Shown piece after piece: positions 8,925 to 16,987 of a stretch of DNA of 64,000 bases; position 1 is the first letter of the stretch, and each line of letters begins with the position of its first letter. A program made the position numbers and the translations under genes. Below the pieces are notes generated by a model. It saw nothing but the letters and a program-made list of their open reading frames with translations. It was not told where the DNA came from and made no database searches. Source of the DNA: Falsiroseomonas tokyonensis (lineage in GTDB: Bacteria; Pseudomonadota; Alphaproteobacteria; Acetobacterales; Acetobacteraceae); assembly GCF_019024325.1 (NCBI RefSeq), contig NZ_JAFNJS010000001.1:930001-994000 (forward strand), read 5' to 3'.

Positions 8925-9121
8925 ATCGGTTCACACTGAATCAGTGTGAACCGATTTCGTGCTTTAGAAACAATAGCTTCTACAGCACGAGATCTGTCCA
9001 TTCGGACAGATCGTGCTGTAGAGCGTTTTCAAGCCTTGCGGCTTCGCAAGGCGACTCGGAAAACGCGTCAAGACAATGAGCTAGAGCTGTTTCACCGTCT
9101 TCGCTTTCGGCGAAACAGCTC
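8925..9121. repeat. Island of four adjacent inverted repeats
   Basis: Four palindromes stand side by side in an AT-richer stretch. (1) 8925-8955: a perfect 15-bp inverted repeat around a single A. (2) 8980-9021: ctacagcacga...tctgtcc against its complement, with a 2-base bulge. (3) 9023-9066: outer gcgttttc/gaaaacgc and inner gccttgcg/cgcaaggc with a gctt loop. (4) 9084-9121: gagctgtttc/gaaacagctc with a short mismatched extension. The arrangement lies between convergent genes (SirB1-type and a secreted protein). It resembles REP/MITE-type intergenic repeats; no transposase is present. Confidence 0.8.
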
Positions 9122-9145
9122 CAAGCCGCCGGCGCCGCCCTGCTG

Positions 9146-9550
9146 TCAGTTTGGGACGACCACGCAGCTGGTGAATCTTACCCGCAGCGTCGTGCCGTCC
9201 CGGGTCGAGCCGCCGGGGGTGAAGACCTGGATGGAGGCCTGGCTGCCGGCCGGGATCACGCCGGAGCTGATGGTGGCGGACTTCCGACTGTTGTTGCCGG
9301 AGAGCTCGACATCGGCGGTGATGCGCACCGGCTGCTGCCCCGTATTGCTCACCGTCAGGAAGATGTTGCTCAGGGCCAGGCTGCCGGTATGGGTGGCCAT
9401 CGGCGTGCGCAGGCGGCAGCCGTTCAGGGTGTTGCCGGCGGAGAGCAGCGTCGGCCCCTGCCAGGTATAGGCGGCCTGGGCCGAGGCCATGCCCGGGGCC
9501 AGGGTGATGAGGCCGCCGAGCAGCAGCGTGGCCATCGTGGTCTTGCGCAT
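9146..9550 (-). CDS. Small secreted protein of unknown function
   Basis: 134 residues. A signal peptide is clear: MRKTTMATLLLGGLITLAPG followed by MASA|Q near residue 24. The mature part is about 110 residues, beta-rich by composition, with exactly two cysteines (C45 and C129) that could form a disulfide linking its ends. The chosen ATG at 9550 follows an AGAG; the open frame upstream to 9673 is not signal-like. I do not recognise the family. It lies downstream of the Calx-beta gene on the same strand, about 120 bp away. Confidence 0.75.
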   Translation of the reverse strand: MRKTTMATLLLGGLITLAPGMASAQAAYTWQGPTLLSAGNTLNGCRLRTPMATHTGSLALSNIFLTVSNTGQQPVRITADVELSGNNSRKSATISSGVIPAGSQASIQVFTPGGSTRDGTTLRVRFTSCVVVPN

Positions 9551-9669
9551 TGGATTGATCTCTTGCTGGTGGCGGGGTTGCCGTGCCCCGCCACCATGTC
9601 CCGGAACGGTGCCCCGGTCGATGCAACAGTTCCGATTATGCATATAGGCAATGCCTGGGTGACGCGGCC

Positions 9670-12600
9670 TCAACCGATCAGCTGCAGGTCGGCCTGGGCC
9701 GCGGCAAGGCGGGCGGTGTCGTCGTCCAGGATCAGGCCCGTCGCGGTCGCGCCCGGCAGGCGCAGCACATAGCCCTCATCCCCCTCCGCCACCGCGTCGC
9801 GCAGCACGCGGACCTTCAGCACCTGGCTTTCCTGGCCGGCGGCGAAGTCGAGGCGGCCGCCGGGCATCACGCCATTGAGGAAGTCCGAGGCCTCCGCCGC
9901 ATCCGCGCCGAAGCCCGCCACCGACCAATTGGCCTGGCTCGCGAAGGAGAGGTCGCCCTGGCGGGTGATGGTGAAGCTGTGCACGGAGACGCCGCTGCCC
10001 GTCCCTTCCGCCAGGCCCAGGCTGCCGGGCGCGATGGTGTAGCTGACGGGTGGCGCATCGTCGTTCAGGATGCTGCCGCTGGCGGTGGCCAGCACCTGGC
10101 CGCCGGGGGCGCGGAGCGTGACGGCGAAGGCCTCGTCCGCCTCCACCGTCGCATCGCGCAGCACGCGCAGCTTGAGCATCTGGCTGGCCTGGCCCTCGGC
10201 GAAGGTAAGCCGGCCTTCGGGCAGCACATTGCCCAGGAAGTCCAGCGCATCGGCGGCCGCCGCACCGCTGCCGGCGGCGGACCAGGTCAGCTCCGCGGCG
10301 GACAGCGTACCGCTGCGGGTCACCATGAATTCGTGCACCGTCACGCCGCTGCCAGTGCCTTCCGGACGGCCCGCGGCGGTGGCGGTGAGGGTCGCCGCGA
10401 AGGCCGGCGGCGGCTGGTCGTCATTGCCGATGCTGCCGCTGGCGGTGGCCAGCACCTGCCCGCCAGAGGGGCCGCCGATGGCGCGGAGCGTGACGGCGAA
10501 GGCCTCGTCCGCCTCCACCGTCGCATCGCGCAGCACGCGCACCTTGAGCATCTGGCTGGCCTGGCCCTCGGCGAAGGCGAGGGTCCCGCCCGGCAGCACG
10601 CCCCCCATGAAATCGGCCGCATTGGCCGCCGACGGGCCGCTGCCCGCGACGGACCACGCGACCTGCGCGGCAGAGAGGTCGCCCGCCCGCGTCACGGTGA
10701 ACTCATGCACCGTCACGCCGCTGCCTGTGCCTTCTGGACGGCTGCTGCTGGCGGGGGTGACCGCGTAGGTGGCGCGCTGGGTGTCGTCGTCCAGCAAGGT
10801 CACGCTGGCGCTGGCGGTGGACAGCACCACGTCTTTGCCGGGGTCATGCAGGGTGACGCGGAAGCCCTCGTCCCGCTCGGCGGTGCCATCGCGCAGCGTG
10901 CGCACCTTGATGATCTGGCTGTCCTGGCCCGCGGCGAAGCTGACGGTGCCGCTGGGCAGCAACCCGCCCAGGAAATCCGCCGCATCGACCGGAAGGTTGC
11001 TGTCGCCCTGCACCGACCAGCGCGCGGTGGCCGCGATATTGAGGTTGCCGCTGCGGGTGACCAGGAATTCGTGCACCGCCACGCCGCTGCCGGTGCCCTC
11101 CGCGCGGCTGGTCATGGTCGCCGCAATATCCAGCGAGGCGGCGGCATCGTCGTCGATGATCCGCGTATGCAGCTCGAGCCTGGTGCCGTCGGCATAGGGC
11201 CGGCCGTCATTCAGCTGGAAGGTGAAACCCTCATCCATCTCGATGAGGGCGTCCGGCGCCAGGTGCACCGTGACGCTGGTGAACCACCGCGCATATTCCA
11301 GGGTCGCGACCCCGGACAGGGCCTGGCCCGGCGCGAAGTCCGCGGCGGAGGCTTCCGCATAGCCCGTCCCGTCGGATTGCCGGGTCACGATCCGCCAGCT
11401 GACCTGTTCCGTGGTCATGTCCTGGCTGCGCGAAATGTGGAAGGTCACCGGCGTGGTGCCGGAGCCGGTGCCCTCCGTCACGGCCTCGGGCGAGCCCCGG
11501 TACAGGTTGTAGAGCCGCGGCTGCAGACCGTCGTCGTTGAGGATGGTGCCATAGGTGCCGAGGTTGCCGAAGGAGATGCCGGCCGGCAGGCTGGAGAAGC
11601 CGATCTGATAGACCTCATCCCTCTCCACCTCCGCATCCGGGGCGATCTCGACCTGGATGATCCGGCCCAGCTCGCCTTCCGCGAAGGTCACGCTGCCCGC
11701 GACCGGACCTCGGAAGTCCCGCGTGTCCGGGCCGCGGCCGAAGTCGATCTCCCAGGACAGGGTCGGCGTCGCCGTCTCGGCATGGCTGCGGCTGATGCGG
11801 AACTGGTGGATGCTCCCGCTGCCGCCCGTACCCTCCAGGACTCCATCCGGCTCCAGCGCCTCGATGGTGATGATCTGCGGCGGCGGCGGTGCGGGCGCGT
11901 CATCATCGAGCACCGTCGTCCAGGCCTGCGAATCCGCCGAGATGCCGGTACGATGGGATGGGGTGTCGAGCACCACGCCGAAGCGCTCATCGGCCTCGAT
12001 CTCGGCATCTCGCAGCACCCGCACCCTGATGGTCTGCGAGGCCTCGCCGGCGGCGAAGCTGACGGTGCCGGAGGGCAGCACGCCGCCCAGGAAGTCGGCG
12101 GCACCGGCCCCGCCGGCCTCGGTCACGACCCGCCAGGCTGCGGTGCTGGCCAGGGACAGGTCGCCGCTGCGCGTCACCGTGAAGGAGACCACGCGCACGC
12201 CGGTGCCCGTGCCTTCCATCACGCTGTCCTGATCCACGCCGATCGCGAGCTGGGCCAGGGGCGCGTCGTCGTCGCGAACGGTGATCTGCGCGGAGCTGTT
12301 GGTGAAGCGGTAGCCCGAGGGGAGGTCCCGCAGGACGAAGCTGTAGGTCTCGTCCGTCTCCGCCAGGCGATCGGCGCGCAGCTGCAGCGTCACCAGTTTC
12401 TGCGTCTCGCCTTCGGCGAAGCTGACCCGGCCGGAGGGCATGACATTGCCGACGAAGTCCGTGGCATCGACACCGGTGAGGGAGAAGTTCTGCACCATCC
12501 AGCCCAGCTCGGCGGTGCCGCTGCCGGAACTGCGCTTCACCAGGAAGCTGTGCGTGGAGGCGCCGCCATCCGACCCCTCCGCGTAATCCGTGCTCAGCGG

Positions 12601-13413
12601 CGTGAGGCTGACATAGGCGGGGTTGCTGTCGTCGTCGAAAATGGTGCCGGCGACGGTGGCATTGCCGATCAGGGCGCCGCGGGCGTCGCTCAGCGTGAAG
12701 ACGAAGGTCTCGTTCGGCTCGACCTCCAGGTCGCCCCGCACCCTGATCGTCACGATCTTGGAGGATTCGCCCGGCGCAAACGTCACCTGCCCGCCATTGG
12801 TGACGAAATCCCGCGCGTCGGTCGGCTGGCCGCCCTGGCCGGACACCCGCCAGGTGGCGGTGGTGCTGACGCCGAGGTTGCCGCTCCGCTCGATGGTGAC
12901 ATGGAAATCGGTCGCGTTCTGATCGCCCTCCGTCCGCTGCGTCGGCACGGGGTTGACGTTGAGCCGGGACGGCGGGCCGTTGACGCCATCGGCATAGACG
13001 TCCTGGACGCCGCTGACCTGGTAGCTGCCGGAATCGGCGCTGGTGAAGGCGAAGCCCAGGTAATAGGTGCCGGAATAGTCCGGCACGAAGTCCAGCAGCG
13101 TGCTCATGGCGCTGCCGAAGTTGCCGTCCGAATCGTAGTGCAGCAGCAGATAGCCGGAGGCGTCGAGGATGGTCAGTTCCAGCGTGCCGCTGCTGCCGGA
13201 GGCGCGGAAGTCATAGGCGCTGCCGGTTTCCAGCTGGACCCGAACGAAGTCGAGGCCGAGCGGGGCGGGGATGCTGTCGAAGACCTGGCCGGTGCGGTCG
13301 GCGCCATCCTGGCCGGAGACGGGCGTGAAGGTCAGCGCGCTGTCGACGCTGTTGTAGAGATTGCGGACCGCAGCGGCGTATTCGGCCGGCCAACTGGGAC
13401 TGCGCTGTACCAT
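9670..13413 (-). CDS. Large protein with nine tandem Calx-beta repeats
   Basis: 1247 residues. Residues 1-140 resemble a pre-peptidase C-terminal (PPC) beta domain (FVRVQLETGSAYDFRAS, YSGTYYLGFAF). Then nine repeats of about 120 residues begin near 161, 277, 399, 527, 647, 772, 895, 1017 and 1137; each starts with an EGTGSG-like turn, continues xVHxFxVTRSG, contains AADFLGGVLPSGTVSFAxGE, and ends EADExFxVxL...ILDDD. Calx-beta domains bind calcium and occur in adhesins and other extracellular proteins. No N-terminal signal or catalytic domain is seen, so export by a type I system is a guess. The start follows a weak ACGGA. Confidence 0.85.
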   Translation of the reverse strand: MVQRSPSWPAEYAAAVRNLYNSVDSALTFTPVSGQDGADRTGQVFDSIPAPLGLDFVRVQLETGSAYDFRASGSSGTLELTILDASGYLLLHYDSDGNFGSAMSTLLDFVPDYSGTYYLGFAFTSADSGSYQVSGVQDVYADGVNGPPSRLNVNPVPTQRTEGDQNATDFHVTIERSGNLGVSTTATWRVSGQGGQPTDARDFVTNGGQVTFAPGESSKIVTIRVRGDLEVEPNETFVFTLSDARGALIGNATVAGTIFDDDSNPAYVSLTPLSTDYAEGSDGGASTHSFLVKRSSGSGTAELGWMVQNFSLTGVDATDFVGNVMPSGRVSFAEGETQKLVTLQLRADRLAETDETYSFVLRDLPSGYRFTNSSAQITVRDDDAPLAQLAIGVDQDSVMEGTGTGVRVVSFTVTRSGDLSLASTAAWRVVTEAGGAGAADFLGGVLPSGTVSFAAGEASQTIRVRVLRDAEIEADERFGVVLDTPSHRTGISADSQAWTTVLDDDAPAPPPPQIITIEALEPDGVLEGTGGSGSIHQFRISRSHAETATPTLSWEIDFGRGPDTRDFRGPVAGSVTFAEGELGRIIQVEIAPDAEVERDEVYQIGFSSLPAGISFGNLGTYGTILNDDGLQPRLYNLYRGSPEAVTEGTGSGTTPVTFHISRSQDMTTEQVSWRIVTRQSDGTGYAEASAADFAPGQALSGVATLEYARWFTSVTVHLAPDALIEMDEGFTFQLNDGRPYADGTRLELHTRIIDDDAAASLDIAATMTSRAEGTGSGVAVHEFLVTRSGNLNIAATARWSVQGDSNLPVDAADFLGGLLPSGTVSFAAGQDSQIIKVRTLRDGTAERDEGFRVTLHDPGKDVVLSTASASVTLLDDDTQRATYAVTPASSSRPEGTGSGVTVHEFTVTRAGDLSAAQVAWSVAGSGPSAANAADFMGGVLPGGTLAFAEGQASQMLKVRVLRDATVEADEAFAVTLRAIGGPSGGQVLATASGSIGNDDQPPPAFAATLTATAAGRPEGTGSGVTVHEFMVTRSGTLSAAELTWSAAGSGAAAADALDFLGNVLPEGRLTFAEGQASQMLKLRVLRDATVEADEAFAVTLRAPGGQVLATASGSILNDDAPPVSYTIAPGSLGLAEGTGSGVSVHSFTITRQGDLSFASQANWSVAGFGADAAEASDFLNGVMPGGRLDFAAGQESQVLKVRVLRDAVAEGDEGYVLRLPGATATGLILDDDTARLAAAQADLQLIG
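10109..10577. repeat. Near-identical 97-bp blocks within the Calx-beta gene
   Basis: 10109-10205 and 10481-10577 match at 96 of 97 bases by eye (one G/C difference). They are 372 bp apart, that is 124 codons, one domain period, and encode the EADEAFAVTLRA region of repeats 8 and 7. A further identical stretch flanks each (10073-10098 and 10433-10458), after which the copy at 10459-10480 has 12 extra bases. This points to recent duplication or gene conversion between neighbouring domains. Confidence 0.85.
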
Positions 13414-13490
13414 GGTCCGTCTGCTTTCGATGAGTCATCGAATCCCTAGCAGCGGGCGTCAAAACCGCCAATATGGTATATTCTGCGCAA

Positions 13491-14984
13491 TCACAACCCC
13501 TGCGTGTGCGCCTGCGCCGCCCGCAAGTCCGCCACGAAATCGGCGAAGCCCGCCGCCTGCGCCTCTGCATCCGGCAGCCGCAGCAGGTAGCTGGGATGCA
13601 CCGTCGCAAAGACCGGCTGGCCGCCCAACGCCGTCACCACCTGGCCGCGAGTCTTCAGCACCGGCAGCTTCTTGCCGGTCAGCGCGGTCAGCGCCGAGGC
13701 ACCCAATGAGACCACCAGCCTTGGTGCCACCGCCGCCACCTCCCGCGCCAGGAAGGGGCGGTAGTAGGTGATGTCGCCGGCATCGGGCGACTGGTGAATG
13801 CGCCGCTTGCCGGTGGGCGTGAATTTGAAGTGCTTCACGGCGTTGGTCAGATAGGCGTCCCGCCGCTCCACCCCGGCCTGGGCCAGGGCGCGGTCGAGCA
13901 GCCGGCCGGCGGGACCGACGAAGGGGCGGCCGGCGATATCCTCCTCATCCCCCGGCTGCTCGCCGACGAACATCAGGGCCGCGCCGACCGGGCCCTCGCC
14001 GAAGACCGGCTGGGTGGCGCGGGCGGCAAAGGCGGGCAGGTCGGGGCGGGAGAGCAATTCCTCCCGCAGCGCGGCCAGGGCCATGGCGGGGTCGGCGGGG
14101 GCGTCGATCGGCGTCGGCATGTCCCGCAAAACGTGCGGCGGCATGGAAAGATGCCGCGGCTTTTGCGGGCGCGGATTGGGCGCGGCGGCGGCGCGTTCGA
14201 CCATTTCCGCCACCCGCCGCGGCGCTTCCGCCATCAGGCGGGGGATCTCCGCCGCCTCCGGCAGGCTGCGCCAGTATTTGCGCGGCATCTCGGCCCGCAT
14301 GGCGCCCGGCTTGAGGCGCGCGGGGTTGAAGATGGAGGCGTAGTAGGCGCGCCAGAGCGGCTCCATCGCATCGTCCGGCGGCACATCGGCGCGCCGCCCG
14401 CCAGGGCCGAAGTCCAGCGCCTGCCCGTCCCAGGCCACGCTGCGGCGCGGCGTGACGATGGACCAGCGCAGGCTGGCAAAACGGCGGACAAAGAAGTCCG
14501 CCTCCGCTTCCTCGATATGATGGTCGGGCTCGAACCAGGCGATGTGGCGCGGCCCGTCCTCCGCCTGCACTTCGCGGAAGCGGACGAAGGCGTGCATCTT
14601 GTGCGCATCGCGCCGCACCGCCTTCACCAGGGCGGACAGGCGGATCACCGCGGGGTCGGTGGCCGCCTGCATCAGGTGGCGCTCGCCATGGGTCAGGCGC
14701 CAGAGCAGGCCGTAGAGCAGCGCGAAGCGTTCCCGGTCGCTGTGGCGGATGGCGATCTCCGCCTGGTCGAGGAAGGCGCGCGGCACACTGAAGGGCGCGG
14801 CGGAAGGCGGCGGCGCCGGCGCTTCCGCCAGCAGGCCGGGCAGCTCGCCGGCCACCACCCATTCCGCCTGTTCGGGCGGAATTTCGGCCGCCACCAGCCC
14901 GCGCGCTGCCTGGCGCCAGGCGGTGAAATCGGCGGGGCCGGGCAGCGTCACCGCCACGCCTTGCCGCAGGGCCAAAGCGGGCAT
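13491..14984 (-). CDS. DUF4130 - UdgX fusion (uracil-DNA-binding protein)
   Basis: 497 residues. The N-terminal half (about 1-285) fits the 'probable DNA metabolism' DUF4130 family (FALLYGLLWRLTHGERHLM, HKMHAFVRFREV). The C-terminal part is a family-4-like uracil-DNA glycosylase with the UdgX insertion: GEQPGDEED (341-349), KRRIHQSP (393-400) and HPSYLLRL (463-470). In the characterised mycobacterial UdgX the histidine of KRRIH bonds covalently to the abasic site; here it is H397. The start ATG shares one base with the stop of the radical SAM gene (TGATG at 14986-14982), so the two are translationally coupled. Confidence 0.93.
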   Translation of the reverse strand: MPALALRQGVAVTLPGPADFTAWRQAARGLVAAEIPPEQAEWVVAGELPGLLAEAPAPPPSAAPFSVPRAFLDQAEIAIRHSDRERFALLYGLLWRLTHGERHLMQAATDPAVIRLSALVKAVRRDAHKMHAFVRFREVQAEDGPRHIAWFEPDHHIEEAEADFFVRRFASLRWSIVTPRRSVAWDGQALDFGPGGRRADVPPDDAMEPLWRAYYASIFNPARLKPGAMRAEMPRKYWRSLPEAAEIPRLMAEAPRRVAEMVERAAAAPNPRPQKPRHLSMPPHVLRDMPTPIDAPADPAMALAALREELLSRPDLPAFAARATQPVFGEGPVGAALMFVGEQPGDEEDIAGRPFVGPAGRLLDRALAQAGVERRDAYLTNAVKHFKFTPTGKRRIHQSPDAGDITYYRPFLAREVAAVAPRLVVSLGASALTALTGKKLPVLKTRGQVVTALGGQPVFATVHPSYLLRLPDAEAQAAGFADFVADLRAAQAHTQGL

Positions 14985-16234
14985 CAGAACAGCGCCATCT
15001 GCACGGGGCGAGCGGCCGCCGCGAAGGCGGTGGCGGGCAGCAGCCGGCTTCGCAGCCCTGCCCCCTCCAGCCCCCGCGGCACATGGTCGGCCAGCACCAC
15101 GAAGGGCAGCACCTTGGCCAGGCTGACGCGCAGCCGGGCGAGGTCCGCCGCGCGCAGCCGCGTGTGCCGCCGCGCCGCGATCAGCCGGTCCACCGTCTTG
15201 GCCCCCAGCCCCGGCACGCGCAGCAGCATTTCGCGCGGCGCCGTGTTCAGGTCCACGGGGAAATCCTGGCGCGATTGCAGCGCCCAGGCGGTCTTCGGGT
15301 CCAGCTCCAGGTCCAGCATGCCGCCCTGCCCGCCGGCCAGGATCTCCTCGCGCGAGAAGCCGTAGAAGCGCAGCAGCCAATCGGCCTGGTACAGCCGGTG
15401 TTCCCGCACCAGCGGCGGCGCCGCCGGCGGCAGCAGGCGGGAGGCATCGGGGATGGGCGAATAGGCGGAGTAGTAGACCCGCCGCATCCGGTAGCCGGCG
15501 TAGAGATCCGTCGCCGTGCCGAGGATGGCGCCGTCATCCGCCCCATCGGCGCCCACGATCATCTGCGTGCTCTGCCCCGCCGGCGCGAATCGCTTCGGGG
15601 CCGCGCGGCGGGCGGTCTTCGCCTCCTCCTGCGCGCCCTCGATGCGCGTCCGCAGCCCCGCCATGGCGTGGCGGATCCGGCGAAAATCCTTCTCGGGGGC
15701 GAGGGATTCGAGGCCGGCGACGGTCGGCAGCTCCATGTTGATGGAGAGGCGATCGGCATAGAGCCCGGCCTCCGCCAGCAATTCGGGCGCCGCGTCGGGG
15801 ATGGTCTTCAGGTGGATATACCCTCGGAAACCGTGCTCCAGCCGCAGCACGCGGGCCACCCGCACCACCTGTTCCATGGTGTAGTCCGGGGAGCGGATGA
15901 TGCCGGAGGAGAGGAACAGCCCCTCGATCGTGTTGCGCCGGTAGAAGCCCAGCGTCAGCTGCACCACCTCCTCCACCGTGAAGCGCGCGCGCGGCGTGTT
16001 GGAGGAGGCGCGGTTGATGCAATAGGCGCAGTCGAAGACGCAGGCATTGGTCAGCAGCAGCTTCAGCAGCGAGATGCAGCGCCCGTCCGGCGCATAGGCA
16101 TGGCAGATGCCGCTGCCCTCCGTGCTGCCCAGCCCGCCCTTCAGGCTGTTGCGCTTGGTTGTGCCGGAGGAGGCGCAGGAGGCATCGTATTTGGCGGCGT
16201 CGGCCAGGATCTCGAGCTTGCGGAGCAGCTCCAT
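14984..16234 (-). CDS. Putative DNA modification/repair radical SAM protein
   Basis: 416 residues. The radical SAM cluster motif is CVFDCAYC (C65, C69, C72, a CX3CX2C form) followed by INRASSNTPRARFT. Three further cysteines (C20, C44, C53) lie before it. Near the C-terminus a helix-hairpin-helix (LLRVPGLGAKTVDRLIAARR) suggests DNA binding. This matches the family of radical SAM proteins linked to UDG/UdgX. The substrate is unknown. I chose ATG 16234; a GTG at 16243 is possible. It is the first gene of the operon under the LexA-like promoter at 16261-16292. Confidence 0.92.
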   Translation of the reverse strand: MELLRKLEILADAAKYDASCASSGTTKRNSLKGGLGSTEGSGICHAYAPDGRCISLLKLLLTNACVFDCAYCINRASSNTPRARFTVEEVVQLTLGFYRRNTIEGLFLSSGIIRSPDYTMEQVVRVARVLRLEHGFRGYIHLKTIPDAAPELLAEAGLYADRLSINMELPTVAGLESLAPEKDFRRIRHAMAGLRTRIEGAQEEAKTARRAAPKRFAPAGQSTQMIVGADGADDGAILGTATDLYAGYRMRRVYYSAYSPIPDASRLLPPAAPPLVREHRLYQADWLLRFYGFSREEILAGGQGGMLDLELDPKTAWALQSRQDFPVDLNTAPREMLLRVPGLGAKTVDRLIAARRHTRLRAADLARLRVSLAKVLPFVVLADHVPRGLEGAGLRSRLLPATAFAAAARPVQMALF

Positions 16235-16260
16235 GGGTAGCACATCCGAAAGTATTGTAA

Positions 16261-16292
16261 GTTCATGTTATGTTCTATAGCGCGCCTGACAA
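16261..16292 (-). promoter_or_regulatory. Promoter with LexA (SOS) box overlapping its -10
   Basis: On the plus strand 16261-16275 reads GTTC-atgttat-GTTC, exactly the GTTC-N7-GTTC direct repeat used by alphaproteobacterial LexA. On the minus strand, a -35 TTGTCA (16292-16287) is followed by 16 bp and a -10 TAACAT (16270-16265). The -10 lies wholly within the LexA box, so repressor binding would block RNA polymerase. Transcription would start near 16258, giving a leader of about 24 nt before the radical SAM start at 16234. Confidence 0.75.
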
Positions 16293-16382
16293 GGGGCCGG
16301 CTATTCGCGGAAAGGTGATGGGCTCGTGCCCTGCATGCCTGCCGCTGCTTGTCCGGACAAACTTTCGAAGTCACGATCGACG

Positions 16383-16601
16383 ATGATGGCGCGCCCTTCC
16401 GAAATCGACCCGTCCCAACTGCTTCCCGCACCGCCGGCGGGCGAAAGCCTGGCCACGATCCTGGCCCGGCTGCGGCAGCTGGCCGTGGCGGCGCTGGATG
16501 CCGGCCATCCGCTGGCCGCGGCGCAGATCGCCGGCACCGCGGACCGGCTGGAGGCCGAGACCTGGCCGCTGCCGGCGCGCCCGGACTACCGCGCGCCCTG
16601 A
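16383..16601 (+). CDS. Small hypothetical protein
   Basis: 72 residues if started at ATG 16383 (MMARPSEIDPSQLLPAPPAG); a GTG at 16326 would give 91 residues. The main body is a predicted helix pair (SLATILARLRQLAVAALDAG, AAQIAGTADRLEAETW). There is no clear ribosome-binding site for the shorter form. It is divergent from the radical SAM gene and its 3' end overlaps the convergent gene at 16586 by 16 bp. I do not recognise it; it may be genuine because its composition matches coding sequence. Confidence 0.45.
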   Translation: MMARPSEIDPSQLLPAPPAGESLATILARLRQLAVAALDAGHPLAAAQIAGTADRLEAETWPLPARPDYRAP

Positions 16602-16987
16602 GGCGCCCCGCCCTGCAGCCGCAGCGTGGCCGCGGTGATTTGGCGCTGCATCTCCAGCAGCGGGCGGTTGTCCGCCAGGCTGAAAAGAAAGGCATTCTCC
16701 GCAAAGGCGTCGCGCAGGTAATGCCCGGTGGGGTTCGGGCAGCCCGCATAGGTCAGGCGCAGGAACTGCACCAGCAGCAGCGACCGCACCATGTGCACCG
16801 CCACGAGGTCGCGCAGCAGGATGGTCGATTCCATCTCCCGCTCCAGATGCGCCAGCAGGTTCATGGCGGTGAACCAGGGGCCGTGGCGCAGCAGGCGGAT
16901 GCGGTCCGGATACAGCAGCAGATGCCCGCCCATGCCGTGCAGCCGGGCGAGCGGCGCGTCGCCGGCGGGGTCGCCCACCGCCACCAT
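16586..16987 (-). CDS. Hypothetical protein of about 133 residues
   Basis: The N-terminus reads MVAVGDPAGDAPLARLHGMGGHLLLYPDRIRL, where GHLLLYPDRIRLL resembles the first strands of a small PH-like domain, followed by helices (FTAMNLLAHLEREMESTILLRD, MHLVRS-like). The start ATG shares one base with the stop of the upstream hydratase-like gene (16987), so it is translationally coupled to it. No signal peptide or obvious catalytic motif. I do not recognise the family with confidence. Confidence 0.65.
   Translation of the reverse strand: MVAVGDPAGDAPLARLHGMGGHLLLYPDRIRLLRHGPWFTAMNLLAHLEREMESTILLRDLVAVHMVRSLLLVQFLRLTYAGCPNPTGHYLRDAFAENAFLFSLADNRPLLEMQRQITAATLRLQGGAPQGAR

Noticed and set aside
10064-13000. 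CRISPR-like regularity in the Calx-beta gene
   Set aside because: The periodicity is about 372 bp and encodes protein domains; no short spaced repeats or cas genes.
9583-13449. Very long open frame on the plus strand opposite the Calx-beta gene
   Set aside because: Its translation is rich in Arg/Gly/Ala/His with no domain pattern, and it mirrors the codon bias of the minus-strand gene, which has nine clean repeats.
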